Part shown: piece after piece, positions 8,501 to 16,695 of the stretch
Layout of the letters: each line of letters starts with the position of its first letter
Position numbering within the stretch: the stretch's first letter is position 1
DNA from: Paraperibacillus marinus
GTDB lineage: Bacteria; Bacillota; Bacilli; Bacillales; DSM-1321
Assembly: GCF_046237605.1 (NCBI RefSeq)
Contig: NZ_CP143542.1
Span: 4,340,001-4,404,000 of the forward strand
DNA: 64,000 bases
Direction: 5' to 3'
Notes under the pieces: model-generated
What the model was told of the DNA's origin: nothing
Databases searched by the model: none
What the model saw: the letters and a program-made list of their open reading frames with translations, nothing else
Translations under genes and position numbers: made by a program

Positions 8501-8572
8501 TCCTGCTGTAGTGTGATCCACAGCCATCATTGCGAGTTATTCTATTATTTTGGTACGATAACTATTTTTATC

Positions 8573-8601
8573 ATTTTAGTAGCATTTTCAGGTCCTGTCA
8601 A
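8573..8601 (-). promoter_or_regulatory. Sigma-A promoter of the riboswitch-permease transcript
   Basis: TTGACA (8601-8596), 17-bp spacer, TAAAAT (8578-8573). Placed about 70 bp upstream of the aptamer. Confidence 0.8.
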
Positions 8602-8679
8602 CCAGGCGGAATCGAATATATGAAACAATCGATATTGGACCATATACTGTAAAAGGAGCCTGAGAGGTTACGAGACACC

Positions 8680-8721
8680 AAAAGGAGACCGCCTCATAAA
8701 ATGAACGGTCTCCTTTGTTTC
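8680..8721 (-). terminator. Terminator after the TerA-like gene
   Basis: AAAGGAGACCG and CGGTCTCCTTT form an 11-bp stem 23 bp beyond the stop codon of the TerA-like gene; TTTT follows on the minus strand. Confidence 0.75.
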
Positions 8722-8743
8722 AATCAGCTTCCACATGATAAAT

Positions 8744-9976
8744 CTACTTGTAATCATTTATCGGCCCTTCATCCATGATCACTTCCACCATATTGGAGCG
8801 CCCCATCCTAAGCTTTGGCCGGCGTTCTGAATTTGGAGCACTGTAGAGCTCAAGCGGGCTGATTATGACCCCGTCCGGTGTGTTTTGAAGGATACCGGGT
8901 ACACAGGAATAAATTCTGTCATTATCATTTGCGTTTTTGGCAGATATGGTTACGGAGGTTCCCTGATGATTATCGATGCTCATGGACACTTTGTAACGGT
9001 AGAATGAGCCTGTTCCATTTGACTGGGCCGAATATACGACCGGAACCACTGCGAGAATATCATCTGTCAGCCTTAACTTAATTTTCTCAGTCTTGGTTGA
9101 ACCGCTGTTCCTCCGGACATCCCCCATATGTTCCACTGCTCCCCTGCCATAACTCTTGAGGGGAGGCGTTCCTTTCGCCCCAAACATGGCTACATCGATC
9201 TGCCTGCCATTCTTTGTGGACACCAAAGCGTATATATCATAATCTGTCCCAGTCTTCCAGGAGACCGTAGCCGTGATCTCTGGTGTTTTATCAATGATAA
9301 CAGGCTTCTGTCCTTTCTCGAGGCTGATCTTCCCTTTAACCTTCTCAAGGTTTACCGATGATAGCGTGCTTCGCTTACTCTCAGGGATAGGCATGGCTTT
9401 CTCCGGTACTGTTGGTGCATTTTGAATAGGTTCAGCCGGCTTGCTCTGCTCATCTGGCTCAACCTCAACACCGTAATTTTTACATAGCCCCTCAAGCCCG
9501 GAATCAAATCCGCGCCAGATGGACCTTACCTTTGTCTGACCGTTCCTTACATATAATTCTAATACAACGATTCCATTTTCATTAGTGAAACTGGATGGAG
9601 TTAATTGGATAATACTTTGATCTGTACGGATCTCGGCCTTTAAATTCCTTACGTTTGAAAAACCCGTGCTATTATCCTCTGTCAGAGTGACCGCTATTTT
9701 AGAGATACCCGACGGGACTTTACTCAAATCAAAGTTAATACTATGTACTTTCGTATGTCCAGCTGTCTCTGCCGGCAGCAGGGCAGCTGCACCAGAAGAA
9801 CTCACTGGCTGATTATAGAAAATAATGCCGCTGTCACCCTGTACCTTGTCCCCATCCGTTAAAAGGAAAGCTGTTAAGGAAACATCTATGGTGCTAGACA
9901 CTTCGTAGCTGACCGTAACATTGCCCTTCGGGGAACTTAGCACTGTGTTTGCTCCCATTTGGAGAATTTGACTCAT
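8744..9976 (-). CDS. TerD/TerA-family stress protein with two TerD-like domains
   Basis: 410 residues. The N-terminal TerD-type beta-sandwich covers about residues 1-160 (MGANTVLSSPKGNVTVSYE, FLLTDGDKVQGDSGIIFYNQP, FDLSKVPSGISKIAVTLT, ELYVRNGQTKVRSIWRGF). A proline-rich linker (about 175-205) leads to a second TerD-like domain (ATVSWKTGTDYDIYALVSTKNGRQIDVAMFGA), the layout of TerA. Ter proteins are Ca2+-binding cytoplasmic or membrane-associated factors tied to tellurite, phage and colicin resistance. Unlike typical cases no terB-F or other ter gene is nearby, so this is an orphan. AAGGAGTGTTCAT precedes the start. Role in this cell unknown. Confidence 0.82.
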   Translation of the reverse strand: MSQILQMGANTVLSSPKGNVTVSYEVSSTIDVSLTAFLLTDGDKVQGDSGIIFYNQPVSSSGAAALLPAETAGHTKVHSINFDLSKVPSGISKIAVTLTEDNSTGFSNVRNLKAEIRTDQSIIQLTPSSFTNENGIVVLELYVRNGQTKVRSIWRGFDSGLEGLCKNYGVEVEPDEQSKPAEPIQNAPTVPEKAMPIPESKRSTLSSVNLEKVKGKISLEKGQKPVIIDKTPEITATVSWKTGTDYDIYALVSTKNGRQIDVAMFGAKGTPPLKSYGRGAVEHMGDVRRNSGSTKTEKIKLRLTDDILAVVPVVYSAQSNGTGSFYRYKVSMSIDNHQGTSVTISAKNANDNDRIYSCVPGILQNTPDGVIISPLELYSAPNSERRPKLRMGRSNMVEVIMDEGPINDYK

Positions 9977-10173
9977 ATGAACACTCCTTACTATTCAATC
10001 ATTATCGCCTAGCCCTCTTATACTATAATTCCCTGCTTATCCATTATAGCTTTTAAGAGATTGCTATTTCATTCTTTTTATAAGAAACGGCCCCCTTATT
10101 AGAAGGTTAAACGATGGTCTTGTCGAATAAGAAATCATTGGATCTGAATACAAATTAAAAGGAGCACTGTTTA

Positions 10174-10551
10174 ATGAATATGCAGCTGATACAAAAAGTT
10201 GGGCAAATTGGAGTGCCAGTTAAAGACTTACATAGGGCCTTGGATTTTTATAAAGAGAAATTAGGTCTTTCCCTTCTATTTAACACAGACAGCATGGCTT
10301 TCTTTGAGTGTAATGGGCTGCGGCTTCTCCTGTCACTTCCAGAAAAAGAGGAATTTTCCCATTCCAGCTCAGTCCTTTATTTTCATGTAGATGATATTAA
10401 AGATTCTTATGGGCGCTTATCAGGTAAAGACGTGATCTTTATCGATGAACCACATATTGTCGCGAAAATGGGACAGACCGAAACATGGATGGCATTTTTT
10501 AAAGATACGGAAGACAATACTCATGCATTGATGAGTGAAGTACAAGTTTAA
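10174..10551 (+). CDS. VOC-family (glyoxalase/bleomycin-resistance fold) protein
   Basis: 125 residues, one VOC domain: VGQIGVPVKDLHRALDFYKEKLGLSLLF opens the fold and FFKDTEDNTHALMSE closes it. Candidate metal ligands are the early glutamine (QIG), the mid glutamate (FECNG) and the late H, but the C-terminal glutamate normally found after DPDGN is replaced by an asparagine-threonine-histidine run, so metal binding is doubtful. AAAAGGAGCACTGTTTA precedes the ATG. First of three VOC genes within 2.4 kb. Reaction unknown. Confidence 0.82.
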   Translation: MNMQLIQKVGQIGVPVKDLHRALDFYKEKLGLSLLFNTDSMAFFECNGLRLLLSLPEKEEFSHSSSVLYFHVDDIKDSYGRLSGKDVIFIDEPHIVAKMGQTETWMAFFKDTEDNTHALMSEVQV

Positions 10552-10556
10552 GAAAC

Positions 10557-10597
10557 AAAAGGAGACCGTCCGCATACAATGGACGTTCTCCTTAATT
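10557..10597. terminator. Bidirectional terminator between VOC gene and sigma factor gene
   Basis: AAGGAGA-C-CGTCC pairs with GGACG-tt-CTCCTT; T-rich on the plus side and A-rich on the other. Lies between convergent genes. Confidence 0.8.
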
Positions 10598-10623
10598 TTT
10601 ACTAAATCCCAGCGTCCATGTGA

Positions 10624-11268
10624 CTAAGATCCCATCTGTAGAATGTTTCCATCCGGGTCAATAACATGGAATACAGAATGCCCAGGACTTTTTCTTACTA
10701 TAAAGTTTTGTGATTCTAACAGCCGATAATAATAAAATATTTGCATCGGTTTTGCTTCCCGTATTGCTTTTGAGAGTGCTGCAATCAGCTCGATATTAGG
10801 AGTCAGGAATTCCCCGCCTACATCATGGTATGATTTTAATTTTTTCCTGGAACGATGAAGGGCTGTTTTAATGGATTCATTACTTATTCTCAGCATTTGT
10901 GCCATTTCTTTTGTGGTGTATCCGAATACATCCTTTAAGGTAAGCAGCATAGACTGTTTCAATGGCAAGGTGGTGAGTAAGGTTTCCATAAAACTATAGT
11001 CATCCATAGAAGGGTATTCTTCTCCGTATAAGTCTTCATTAAAATGAACACTTTCTTTATATTTCCTTTTTTCATCGATAAAGTTGTTTTTAGCCACCGT
11101 ACATAAATATGAAAATGCCAGCTCTTTTTCTGGCTCGGATTTCTTTATTTTATACACCTTAAGCATTGTTTCTTGGACAAGATCCTCGGCTGCCCAAGGT
11201 GACCCTGACAGCTTTAGGCAATATTTATAAAGCTTTTTGATCACAGACTCTAAATCTTCAAACACCAT
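10624..11268 (-). CDS. ECF-type RNA polymerase sigma factor with VOC-like C-terminal tail
   Basis: A 214-residue sigma-70-family factor. Region 2 is seen near residues 25-90 (WAAEDLVQETMLKVYKIKK, AFSYLCTVAKNNFIDEKRK) and region 4 near 105-155 (LTTLPLKQSMLLTLKDVFGYTTKEMAQMLRISNESIKTALHRSRKKLK). An upstream in-frame start at 11403 is possible, but the ATG at 11268 follows AAAAGGTGTT and begins the conserved fold. No anti-sigma gene is adjacent. The last 55 residues are extra and end in HSVFHVIDPDGNILQMGS, which resembles the closing strand of a VOC domain. A VOC gene starts divergently 95 bp away, suggesting a functional pair. Confidence 0.85.
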   Translation of the reverse strand: MVFEDLESVIKKLYKYCLKLSGSPWAAEDLVQETMLKVYKIKKSEPEKELAFSYLCTVAKNNFIDEKRKYKESVHFNEDLYGEEYPSMDDYSFMETLLTTLPLKQSMLLTLKDVFGYTTKEMAQMLRISNESIKTALHRSRKKLKSYHDVGGEFLTPNIELIAALSKAIREAKPMQIFYYYRLLESQNFIVRKSPGHSVFHVIDPDGNILQMGS

Positions 11269-11362
11269 TTTTTTAACACCTTTTAAAAAAATTTCATGAA
11301 TGTGTAACTTCCAAACTATTATGAACGTTATAAATATGAATTTAAATCGAGGGAGGAAAATT

Positions 11363-11791
11363 ATGTTTAAAGTAGGCGGTATTTTTATTCCAGTTATAGA
11401 CATTGAAAAATCTACGGAATGGTATGAAAAGTTTCTTGGTGTAAAGAAAATTGACAGCTGGGAAGATGGTGCTGGCTTTTATTTACCATCAGGGTCGACA
11501 CAATTAGCTTTGGTAAAAGTTGATTCCCCGCAGCCCACTGAATTTACCACCAGGGGCAGCCAGAAAAATTCGTATTATAATTTTGTCGTGGATGATATTG
11601 AAACTGCCCATCAACATTTTAAAAACAACGGCATCGTTACCAGTGAAATTGACGATTTTGGCGGCATGAAGTTTTTTGATTTCTTTGACCTGGATGGCAA
11701 CCCATTTAGTGTCGTAAATGAAGTTGTGGGTTCGCCTTATCACTCAGATCATGTTAGAAACATGCAAAAAAGAGATAGAAAGGAATATTGA
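11363..11791 (+). CDS. VOC-family protein divergent from the sigma factor
   Basis: 142 residues with a complete VOC fold: FKVGGIFIPVIDIEKSTEWYEKFLGVKK at the start, YNFVVDDIETAHQHFKNNGI in the middle and FFDFFDLDGNPFSVVNE at the end, where the glutamate of VVNE is in the place of the last metal ligand. The ATG at 11363 follows GAGGGAGGAAAATT, far better than any upstream in-frame start. Divergent from the ECF sigma gene with a short shared promoter region, so it may be a member of its regulon. Substrate unknown. Confidence 0.83.
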   Translation: MFKVGGIFIPVIDIEKSTEWYEKFLGVKKIDSWEDGAGFYLPSGSTQLALVKVDSPQPTEFTTRGSQKNSYYNFVVDDIETAHQHFKNNGIVTSEIDDFGGMKFFDFFDLDGNPFSVVNEVVGSPYHSDHVRNMQKRDRKEY

Positions 11792-11809
11792 ACAGAGCAC
11801 TGATTGCAG

Positions 11810-11940
11810 CGAGAGGCACTCGCTTTTCCGCGGGGCGGGCGGTGAGCCTCCTTGGCTTTGCCTGCGGGGTCTCACCTCTCCCGCTTTTTCCCGCGGAAAT
11901 CTATACACCTTACATTCCAATTAATCACGTTTAACAATCC
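11810..11940. repeat. GC-rich dispersed repeat, copy A
   Basis: A GC-rich block (GCGGGGCGGGCGGTGAGCC ... GGTCTCACCTCTCCCGC) with pairing arms in an AT-rich gap, followed by CCAATTAATCACGTTTAACAAT. Related copies lie at 35846-36240 and 62878-62995. The 300-bp gap to the next gene holds no supported reading frame. Confidence 0.75.
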
Positions 11941-12089
11941 AATCTCCTAAATTGATCATTAAAAAACAACAATCTTTTAAAATAGAGCCTTAACTAAAGA
12001 GATGTTGAAAGGGGTAGTTCCAGGCAATCTCATAGCTCATTCTCAGCAAGGATAAAAGGGTGGTTCCCGGTATTCACCAAACATGAATT

Positions 12090-12485
12090 CTATTTTGCAT
12101 TCTCATCAGCTTGATGAATTCCAAATATATTCCTTTCGGTATCCATATAGTATCCTTGCCACGCCATTCCAGGCAGTGCATATTTGGGCAATGCGACCTT
12201 GCCGCCATTCTCAAGAATTTTGGCTTCCGTATCGTCATAATTATCGACACCCATTGTACAGGCATACCCATTAAGAGCCTGGCCTGCTTCCGGCGGAGGA
12301 CTTTGACGCTGCATTAAAGCACCATTAATCCCAGGTTCATTCCCATCGCCAGTCACCGCTCCAAAGTAAGGCATCCCTGCGAAATCACTCCAATCTTGAA
12401 ATGACCATCCAAATACCTCACCATAAAATGTCTTTGCCCGTTCCATGTCATCCACATGAATTTCGAAGTGAACTAATCTTCCCAT
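12090..12485 (-). CDS. VOC-family protein (glyoxalase-like)
   Basis: 131 residues of the VOC family: GRLVHFEIHVDDMERAKTFYGEVFGWSF at the N-terminus with H6 and E8 in the position of the first metal site, and GYYMDTERNIFGIHQADE at the end. This subgroup is often annotated as a glyoxalase-like or lactoylglutathione-lyase-related protein without proven activity. CCAGGAGGTAATC gives a strong ribosome site immediately before the start. Stands alone, with no terminator visible directly downstream. Confidence 0.83.
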   Translation of the reverse strand: MGRLVHFEIHVDDMERAKTFYGEVFGWSFQDWSDFAGMPYFGAVTGDGNEPGINGALMQRQSPPPEAGQALNGYACTMGVDNYDDTEAKILENGGKVALPKYALPGMAWQGYYMDTERNIFGIHQADENAK

Positions 12486-12670
12486 GATTACCTCCTGGTT
12501 TCATTCAAAATTTTTCCTCTTACCGTAGGTTGATCCTTATGTAGCTTCATGCCTCTGGTGCATTATTTTTTACATCTAAGATGATGCAGGCTTATCAATT
12601 TGAGTTATTCACTTCTTTATTATATAGCGAAGCTGCGGGAATACATATAATATTGCAAGAATTTAATTAT

Positions 12671-12707
12671 AAAAAGGCAGCTCCCTGATGAGAGATAGCT
12701 GCCTTCG
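12671..12707 (-). terminator. Terminator after the yellow-family gene
   Basis: AAGGCAGCT / AGCTGCCTT stem with a 13-nt loop; in minus direction it is followed by TTTTTATAATT. It starts 11 bp beyond the stop codon. Confidence 0.85.
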
Positions 12708-12717
12708 TTTTAGATCA

Positions 12718-13815
12718 TTATGAAAAGGTAGGAGCAGGGAATTCATCAATTCTCATACGAAGTAAACTATATGGCTTTTCCCGCAGGTCTCTTCCATAAT
12801 GAAATCTCGCCTGCCGATGTAATTGATTCACAATGACATATAAGTATTGATCAGGACCAATCGAAAAAGTATCCGGCCATAAAATTCTCGGGTCATGTGC
12901 GATTGTTTCCATTGCGCCATTCGGTAATATCTTCCGGATACTGTTGTTTTCATAGTCTCCTGCATAAACGGTTCCTTTTGCGCCGGTGATCATTCCGTCA
13001 GACGCACCTTTTTCCCCCCAATACTGCACATATTGGGATAAGTTCATGTCCTGTATCCTTCTGTCTCTTAGGGCTTCTGTTGAGATCGAGAACAGCTGAC
13101 GGCTGGATAACGGAGCATAAAATAAAACCTTTCCATCAGAGGATATCGCTAAACTATCGGAAGCCAATCTAAATGGGAAAGTTGAGCCGTCCGGGTTCCG
13201 GTTCATCAAAATTTCACCTTCTACTTTCGGTAAAAATTGGGGATCAGGCGAAGTGGATATTGCCCCATTTAACCGTCTAAACGCATTCCCATTTTCTAAA
13301 TCTACAACGATAATAGCCCCTGGCCCTCTGGTAGAAGAATCCGTTATATATGCATAGCCTGCTCTTCCAACCCGAAAATCCAAACGGACATCATTCAGAT
13401 AAGTTGTTGGCAGGACAACATCTTTTGTAAAGGTGTATACTCTCCTTATTTTATTCGTGTTTAAATCAACAGCAACTAATTTTGCTCCCCCTTGAATAGG
13501 TTCAGAAAAATTTGGTGCCCCTGTATCTACTACCCAAAGAGTCCCTCTTCCATCAGCAACGATACTTTGGACACTGACAAAAGTCATAGTAATATTACCA
13601 GTATTGACCAAGTTGGATTCTAAACTGGGATAAGGCTTCAATTCACCCTCAACCAATTCCGCCACAGTAAATGGAACGTCGTCTCCCCATTTCGGAAAGC
13701 AAACAAAAATACGCCCGGTTTCGGAAACGCTGACACCTGTAGGCATAGCCCCATAAAAAGCATGCACCAATTCTAACTGCCCAAAATATTTTTCCATAGG
13801 TAACATAGGTCGCAT
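12718..13815 (-). CDS. Major royal jelly / yellow-family beta-propeller protein
   Basis: 365 residues of the royal-jelly/yellow family (often labelled L-dopachrome tautomerase-related or SMP-30-like). Blade motifs are seen in series: TGVSVSETGRIFVCFPKWGDD, SIVADGRGTLWVVDTGAP, AYITDSSTRGPGAIIVVDLENG, SDSLAISSDGKVLFYAPLSSRQLF, and SDGMITGAKGTVYAGDYENNSIRK. No signal peptide is seen, so a cytosolic propeller is likely. Bacterial members have no established substrate. GAGGAGGATATC lies directly before the ATG and is part of two alternative hairpins (13816-13847). Confidence 0.8.
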   Translation of the reverse strand: MRPMLPMEKYFGQLELVHAFYGAMPTGVSVSETGRIFVCFPKWGDDVPFTVAELVEGELKPYPSLESNLVNTGNITMTFVSVQSIVADGRGTLWVVDTGAPNFSEPIQGGAKLVAVDLNTNKIRRVYTFTKDVVLPTTYLNDVRLDFRVGRAGYAYITDSSTRGPGAIIVVDLENGNAFRRLNGAISTSPDPQFLPKVEGEILMNRNPDGSTFPFRLASDSLAISSDGKVLFYAPLSSRQLFSISTEALRDRRIQDMNLSQYVQYWGEKGASDGMITGAKGTVYAGDYENNSIRKILPNGAMETIAHDPRILWPDTFSIGPDQYLYVIVNQLHRQARFHYGRDLREKPYSLLRMRIDEFPAPTFS

Positions 13816-13847
13816 GATATCCTCCTCATCAAATCCGAACGGATATC
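13816..13847 (-). promoter_or_regulatory. Possible Shine-Dalgarno-masking leader hairpin
   Basis: In the transcript GATATCC (13847-13841) can pair with GGATATC (13822-13816), which includes part of the AGGAGG ribosome site and abuts the ATG. A second hairpin ATCCG-TT-CGGAT (13844-13833) shares bases with the first, so the two exclude one another. Seen directly; regulation is inference. Confidence 0.35.
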
Positions 13848-13971
13848 ACCTATATATGATGAAATTTTTTTGTAGTGCCTGGTTCTTGATAAATTTTTCT
13901 ATCGTGGTGGATGCAATGGGGTTTATTAGTACGGAGAAACATGGGAGTTTCCTTCAATAAGATATGGAAAA

Positions 13972-14193
13972 TTAATATGTGCTGAAATGGACAAATATCC
14001 AATTTAAATCTACTTCTTTTAGTCCTTTACATTCAAATTTATTAAATACCATTTTAGTATCCCGGCCGCGTATTTCTGCGCTGCAAGTCTTTGAAACATC
14101 ATTTACTTGGTGGTAGATGTTTATGACATGGAAATGTAAAACCCTGAGTGAATGGAACTGGGTTCCTGAAAGGATGAAGTGTTTGTGATTCAC
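13972..14193 (-). CDS. Small unrecognised reading frame, coupled to the EamA gene
   Basis: A 73-codon frame starting with GTG that overlaps the TAG stop of the EamA exporter by one base; GGAGA stands 7 nt before the GTG, so translational coupling is possible. The product begins MNHKHFILSGTQFHSLRV and shows no known domain. It could equally be chance or a decayed gene. The remaining intergenic DNA to 13815 shows nothing else. Confidence 0.25.
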   Translation of the reverse strand: MNHKHFILSGTQFHSLRVLHFHVINIYHQVNDVSKTCSAEIRGRDTKMVFNKFECKGLKEVDLNWIFVHFSTY

Positions 14194-15116
14194 TACTTAC
14201 TCTCCATTTTAGCACTCTCTTTTATTTGTGCTGATTTCATTGTGTCAGGCTTAGATATCGCAGCATTTTTACCAATGAATACAGCAATAACTACGATGAT
14301 TGCCGCTAATATGGTCACCATTGTAATGGATTCTCCTAAAAAGAGTGCAGCAAACAAAATCATCAGGAACGGCTGCAAATATTGCAGCTGGCTTACCCGC
14401 GCGATACCGCCCATTGCCATGCCTCCATACCAGGCAACATACGCGAGGAACTGGCTTACAATGGATAAATAAAGCAAACTGACCCAGGCCTGTATGGGGG
14501 CATGTAACATCTCCACCGATATATCCGCGGTTACTGGGATCAGGAAGAAAGGGGCGCCTATCACGATGGCCCATGCGATTACTTGCCAGCTTCCCATTTC
14601 TTTTGACAGCTTTCCTCCCTCCGCATAACTAAGGCCTAAAATAATGACGGCAGCCAAGAGTCCAAGATCCTCAAATTGAAGTGTTCCAAGACCTAAATGC
14701 GCCGCATATAAAATGACGGCTCCCGCACCAGTGAAACTTGCCATCCAAAATCTCAAGGAAGGCCTTTCCCCTGCCCTTAACATGGCAATACCTGCTGTTG
14801 CTAACGGCAATAAGGCCAGCTCCACTGCTCCGTGCGAAACTGGCAGTGTTTTCATCACCCATGAAGTGATGAGCGGGAAACCCAGGACAGCTCCTGCTGC
14901 AACAATCAAAATACTTTTAAATTGCTGCCGATTCGGTATCTTTTCCTTTTTTACAATCAGTATAATCCCCGCCAATAGGGCTGCAATAACGGTTCTTCCC
15001 AGCCCCACTGTTGTGGTGCCGAAGTAAACAACCGCGATACGGGTTGCCGGCAAAGTCAGACTAAAGCAGATTACCCCCACTAAACCTAACCATAACCCGG
15101 CTTTTCCTTTTTCCAT
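14193..15116 (-). CDS. EamA/DMT-family exporter
   Basis: 307 residues, ten predicted membrane helices arranged as two EamA repeats (about 5-135 and 150-290): LWLGLVGVICFSLTLPATRIAV in the first and GLLAAVIILGLSYAEGGKLS opening the second. DMT exporters of this group carry amino acids, amines or other metabolites. The gene diverges from a MocR-type regulator, a common arrangement in which the regulator senses an amine or PLP-linked metabolite and controls the exporter. GGGGGAGGTAAC lies just upstream of the ATG. Confidence 0.87.
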   Translation of the reverse strand: MEKGKAGLWLGLVGVICFSLTLPATRIAVVYFGTTTVGLGRTVIAALLAGIILIVKKEKIPNRQQFKSILIVAAGAVLGFPLITSWVMKTLPVSHGAVELALLPLATAGIAMLRAGERPSLRFWMASFTGAGAVILYAAHLGLGTLQFEDLGLLAAVIILGLSYAEGGKLSKEMGSWQVIAWAIVIGAPFFLIPVTADISVEMLHAPIQAWVSLLYLSIVSQFLAYVAWYGGMAMGGIARVSQLQYLQPFLMILFAALFLGESITMVTILAAIIVVIAVFIGKNAAISKPDTMKSAQIKESAKMESK

Positions 15117-15261
15117 TCCGTTACCTCCCCCAACTTTTACAAAAATGCTCCAAAAAACGAGGATGCTTTTGGTATAATCACATCATATTAGATACACTTC
15201 TTGGATACTATTGCTGTTTTCTGCATCTGTCAGGGTACAGTTTATGGAGGGTGGAGCGGTA

Positions 15262-16635
15262 TTGAAGCCAAAATATATGAAGATTGTAGAAGAGATTAAG
15301 CAGCAGCTTACAGACGGAGAGTTAGCTGCCGGCAGCAAGCTTCCCTCGGTCCGCCAGCTGTCTGAATCATTTAGCTGCAGTAAAAATACCGTTATTAAAG
15401 CCTACGCCGAGCTTGAAAAAGAGCACTTCATTTATGCGAAACCTCAAAGCGGCTACTATATTGTGAATGAATTTAAACTCCATGAAAATCATCCTGATGT
15501 TATTGATTTTTTATCTGCCGGACCTGATAAGCATTTGCTGCCATACATTGAATTTCAGCATTGCCTAAATCAGGCAATTGAAAAATATAAAGAAGAAATC
15601 TTCACCTATTCAGAGCAGCAAGGACTTCATTCCCTGCGTACAGAAATCGTGAAAAACCTGCAATGTTCTCAGGTATTTACCGAACCCGGGCGTGTAGTCA
15701 TCGTGTCCGGCTCACAGCAGGCGATCCATTTATTAACGGCCCTCCCCTTTCCAAATGGCAAACGAAATATCCTGATTGAACAGCCCACCTATTTTGGAAT
15801 GATTGAATCGCTCGACATCAACCAGGCTGTGACATTCGGAATTGAATTATCCATGAATGGAATTGATTTAGAACGCCTTGAATATATGTTTAAAAACAAC
15901 GATATCAAGTTTTTCTATGTTATTCCGAGATTTCATAATCCACTGGGACATTCCTATACAAATAGCGAGAAGAAGAAGATTGTAGAGCTGGCGGAGAAAT
16001 ATGATGTCTATATCGTAGAAGATGATTTTCTCGGTGAACTAGAGCGCGATAAAAAAGCGGATCCGTTTTTCGCTTTTGATCCATCTGGAAGAGTCATTTA
16101 TATTCAAAGCTTTTCAAAAGTCTTTCTTCCCGGTCTGCGGATTGCCAGTGTGGTTCTGCCCCAGACCATGATGAAGAGCTTTTTACGATACAAATTCAGT
16201 GCTGACTTCAACAGCCCCGTCCTTTCACAAGGCGCTCTGGATATTTATTTAAAAAGCGGGATGTATCAAAGTCATTTGAAGAAGATTAAGACCGTATATT
16301 TTCAAAAAATCCAATTACTAAAAAGTGCCTGTGAGCAGTGGCTTCCTGAAGGCACCCGCTATACAAAGCCGGATTCGGGATTTTATCTTTCTATTTATTT
16401 ACCTGAGACTGTATCAGCAAAAAAATTGGCCCATATTCTTTCAGATCAACAAATATTAATAGATGATACGGATAGGATGTTCTTAACCGGTTTTAACAGG
16501 GACAGCCTCATTCGTTTATGCATTTCTCAGGTGTCTGGGCATCAAATCCTATACGGCATGGAGAAGATTGCGGAAGCCATTACTGTATTGGGCAGTAAAA
16601 AGAGAGGCTGTTTAGATCAGATATCCCTTATTTAA
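15262..16635 (+). CDS. MocR-type transcription regulator (GntR HTH fused to class-I aminotransferase domain)
   Basis: About 457 residues. An N-terminal GntR winged helix (YMKIVEEIKQQL, LPSVRQLSESFSCSKNTVIKAYAELEKE) leads into a PLP-fold aminotransferase domain (VSGSQQAIHLL, PTYFGMIESLD, IPRFHNPLGHSY, YIVEDDFLGEL, and FSKVFLPGLRIAS holding the Schiff-base lysine). The frame opens at 15211, but a TTG at 15262 lies behind GGAGGGTGGAGCGG and begins the conserved LKPKY, so TTG is preferred. TATAAT at 15173-15178 may be its -10. Divergent from the EamA exporter, its likely target. Confidence 0.88.
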   Translation: MKPKYMKIVEEIKQQLTDGELAAGSKLPSVRQLSESFSCSKNTVIKAYAELEKEHFIYAKPQSGYYIVNEFKLHENHPDVIDFLSAGPDKHLLPYIEFQHCLNQAIEKYKEEIFTYSEQQGLHSLRTEIVKNLQCSQVFTEPGRVVIVSGSQQAIHLLTALPFPNGKRNILIEQPTYFGMIESLDINQAVTFGIELSMNGIDLERLEYMFKNNDIKFFYVIPRFHNPLGHSYTNSEKKKIVELAEKYDVYIVEDDFLGELERDKKADPFFAFDPSGRVIYIQSFSKVFLPGLRIASVVLPQTMMKSFLRYKFSADFNSPVLSQGALDIYLKSGMYQSHLKKIKTVYFQKIQLLKSACEQWLPEGTRYTKPDSGFYLSIYLPETVSAKKLAHILSDQQILIDDTDRMFLTGFNRDSLIRLCISQVSGHQILYGMEKIAEAITVLGSKKRGCLDQISLI

Positions 16636-16680
16636 TAGAACAAAGCACCAGGCCTATTACAGGACTGGTGCTTTGTTGTT
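16636..16680. terminator. Bidirectional terminator
   Basis: CAAAGCACCAG / CTGGTGCTTTG, an 11-bp perfect stem between the convergent MocR and methyltransferase genes. Confidence 0.88.
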
Positions 16681-16695
16681 TTATTATGATTAAAG

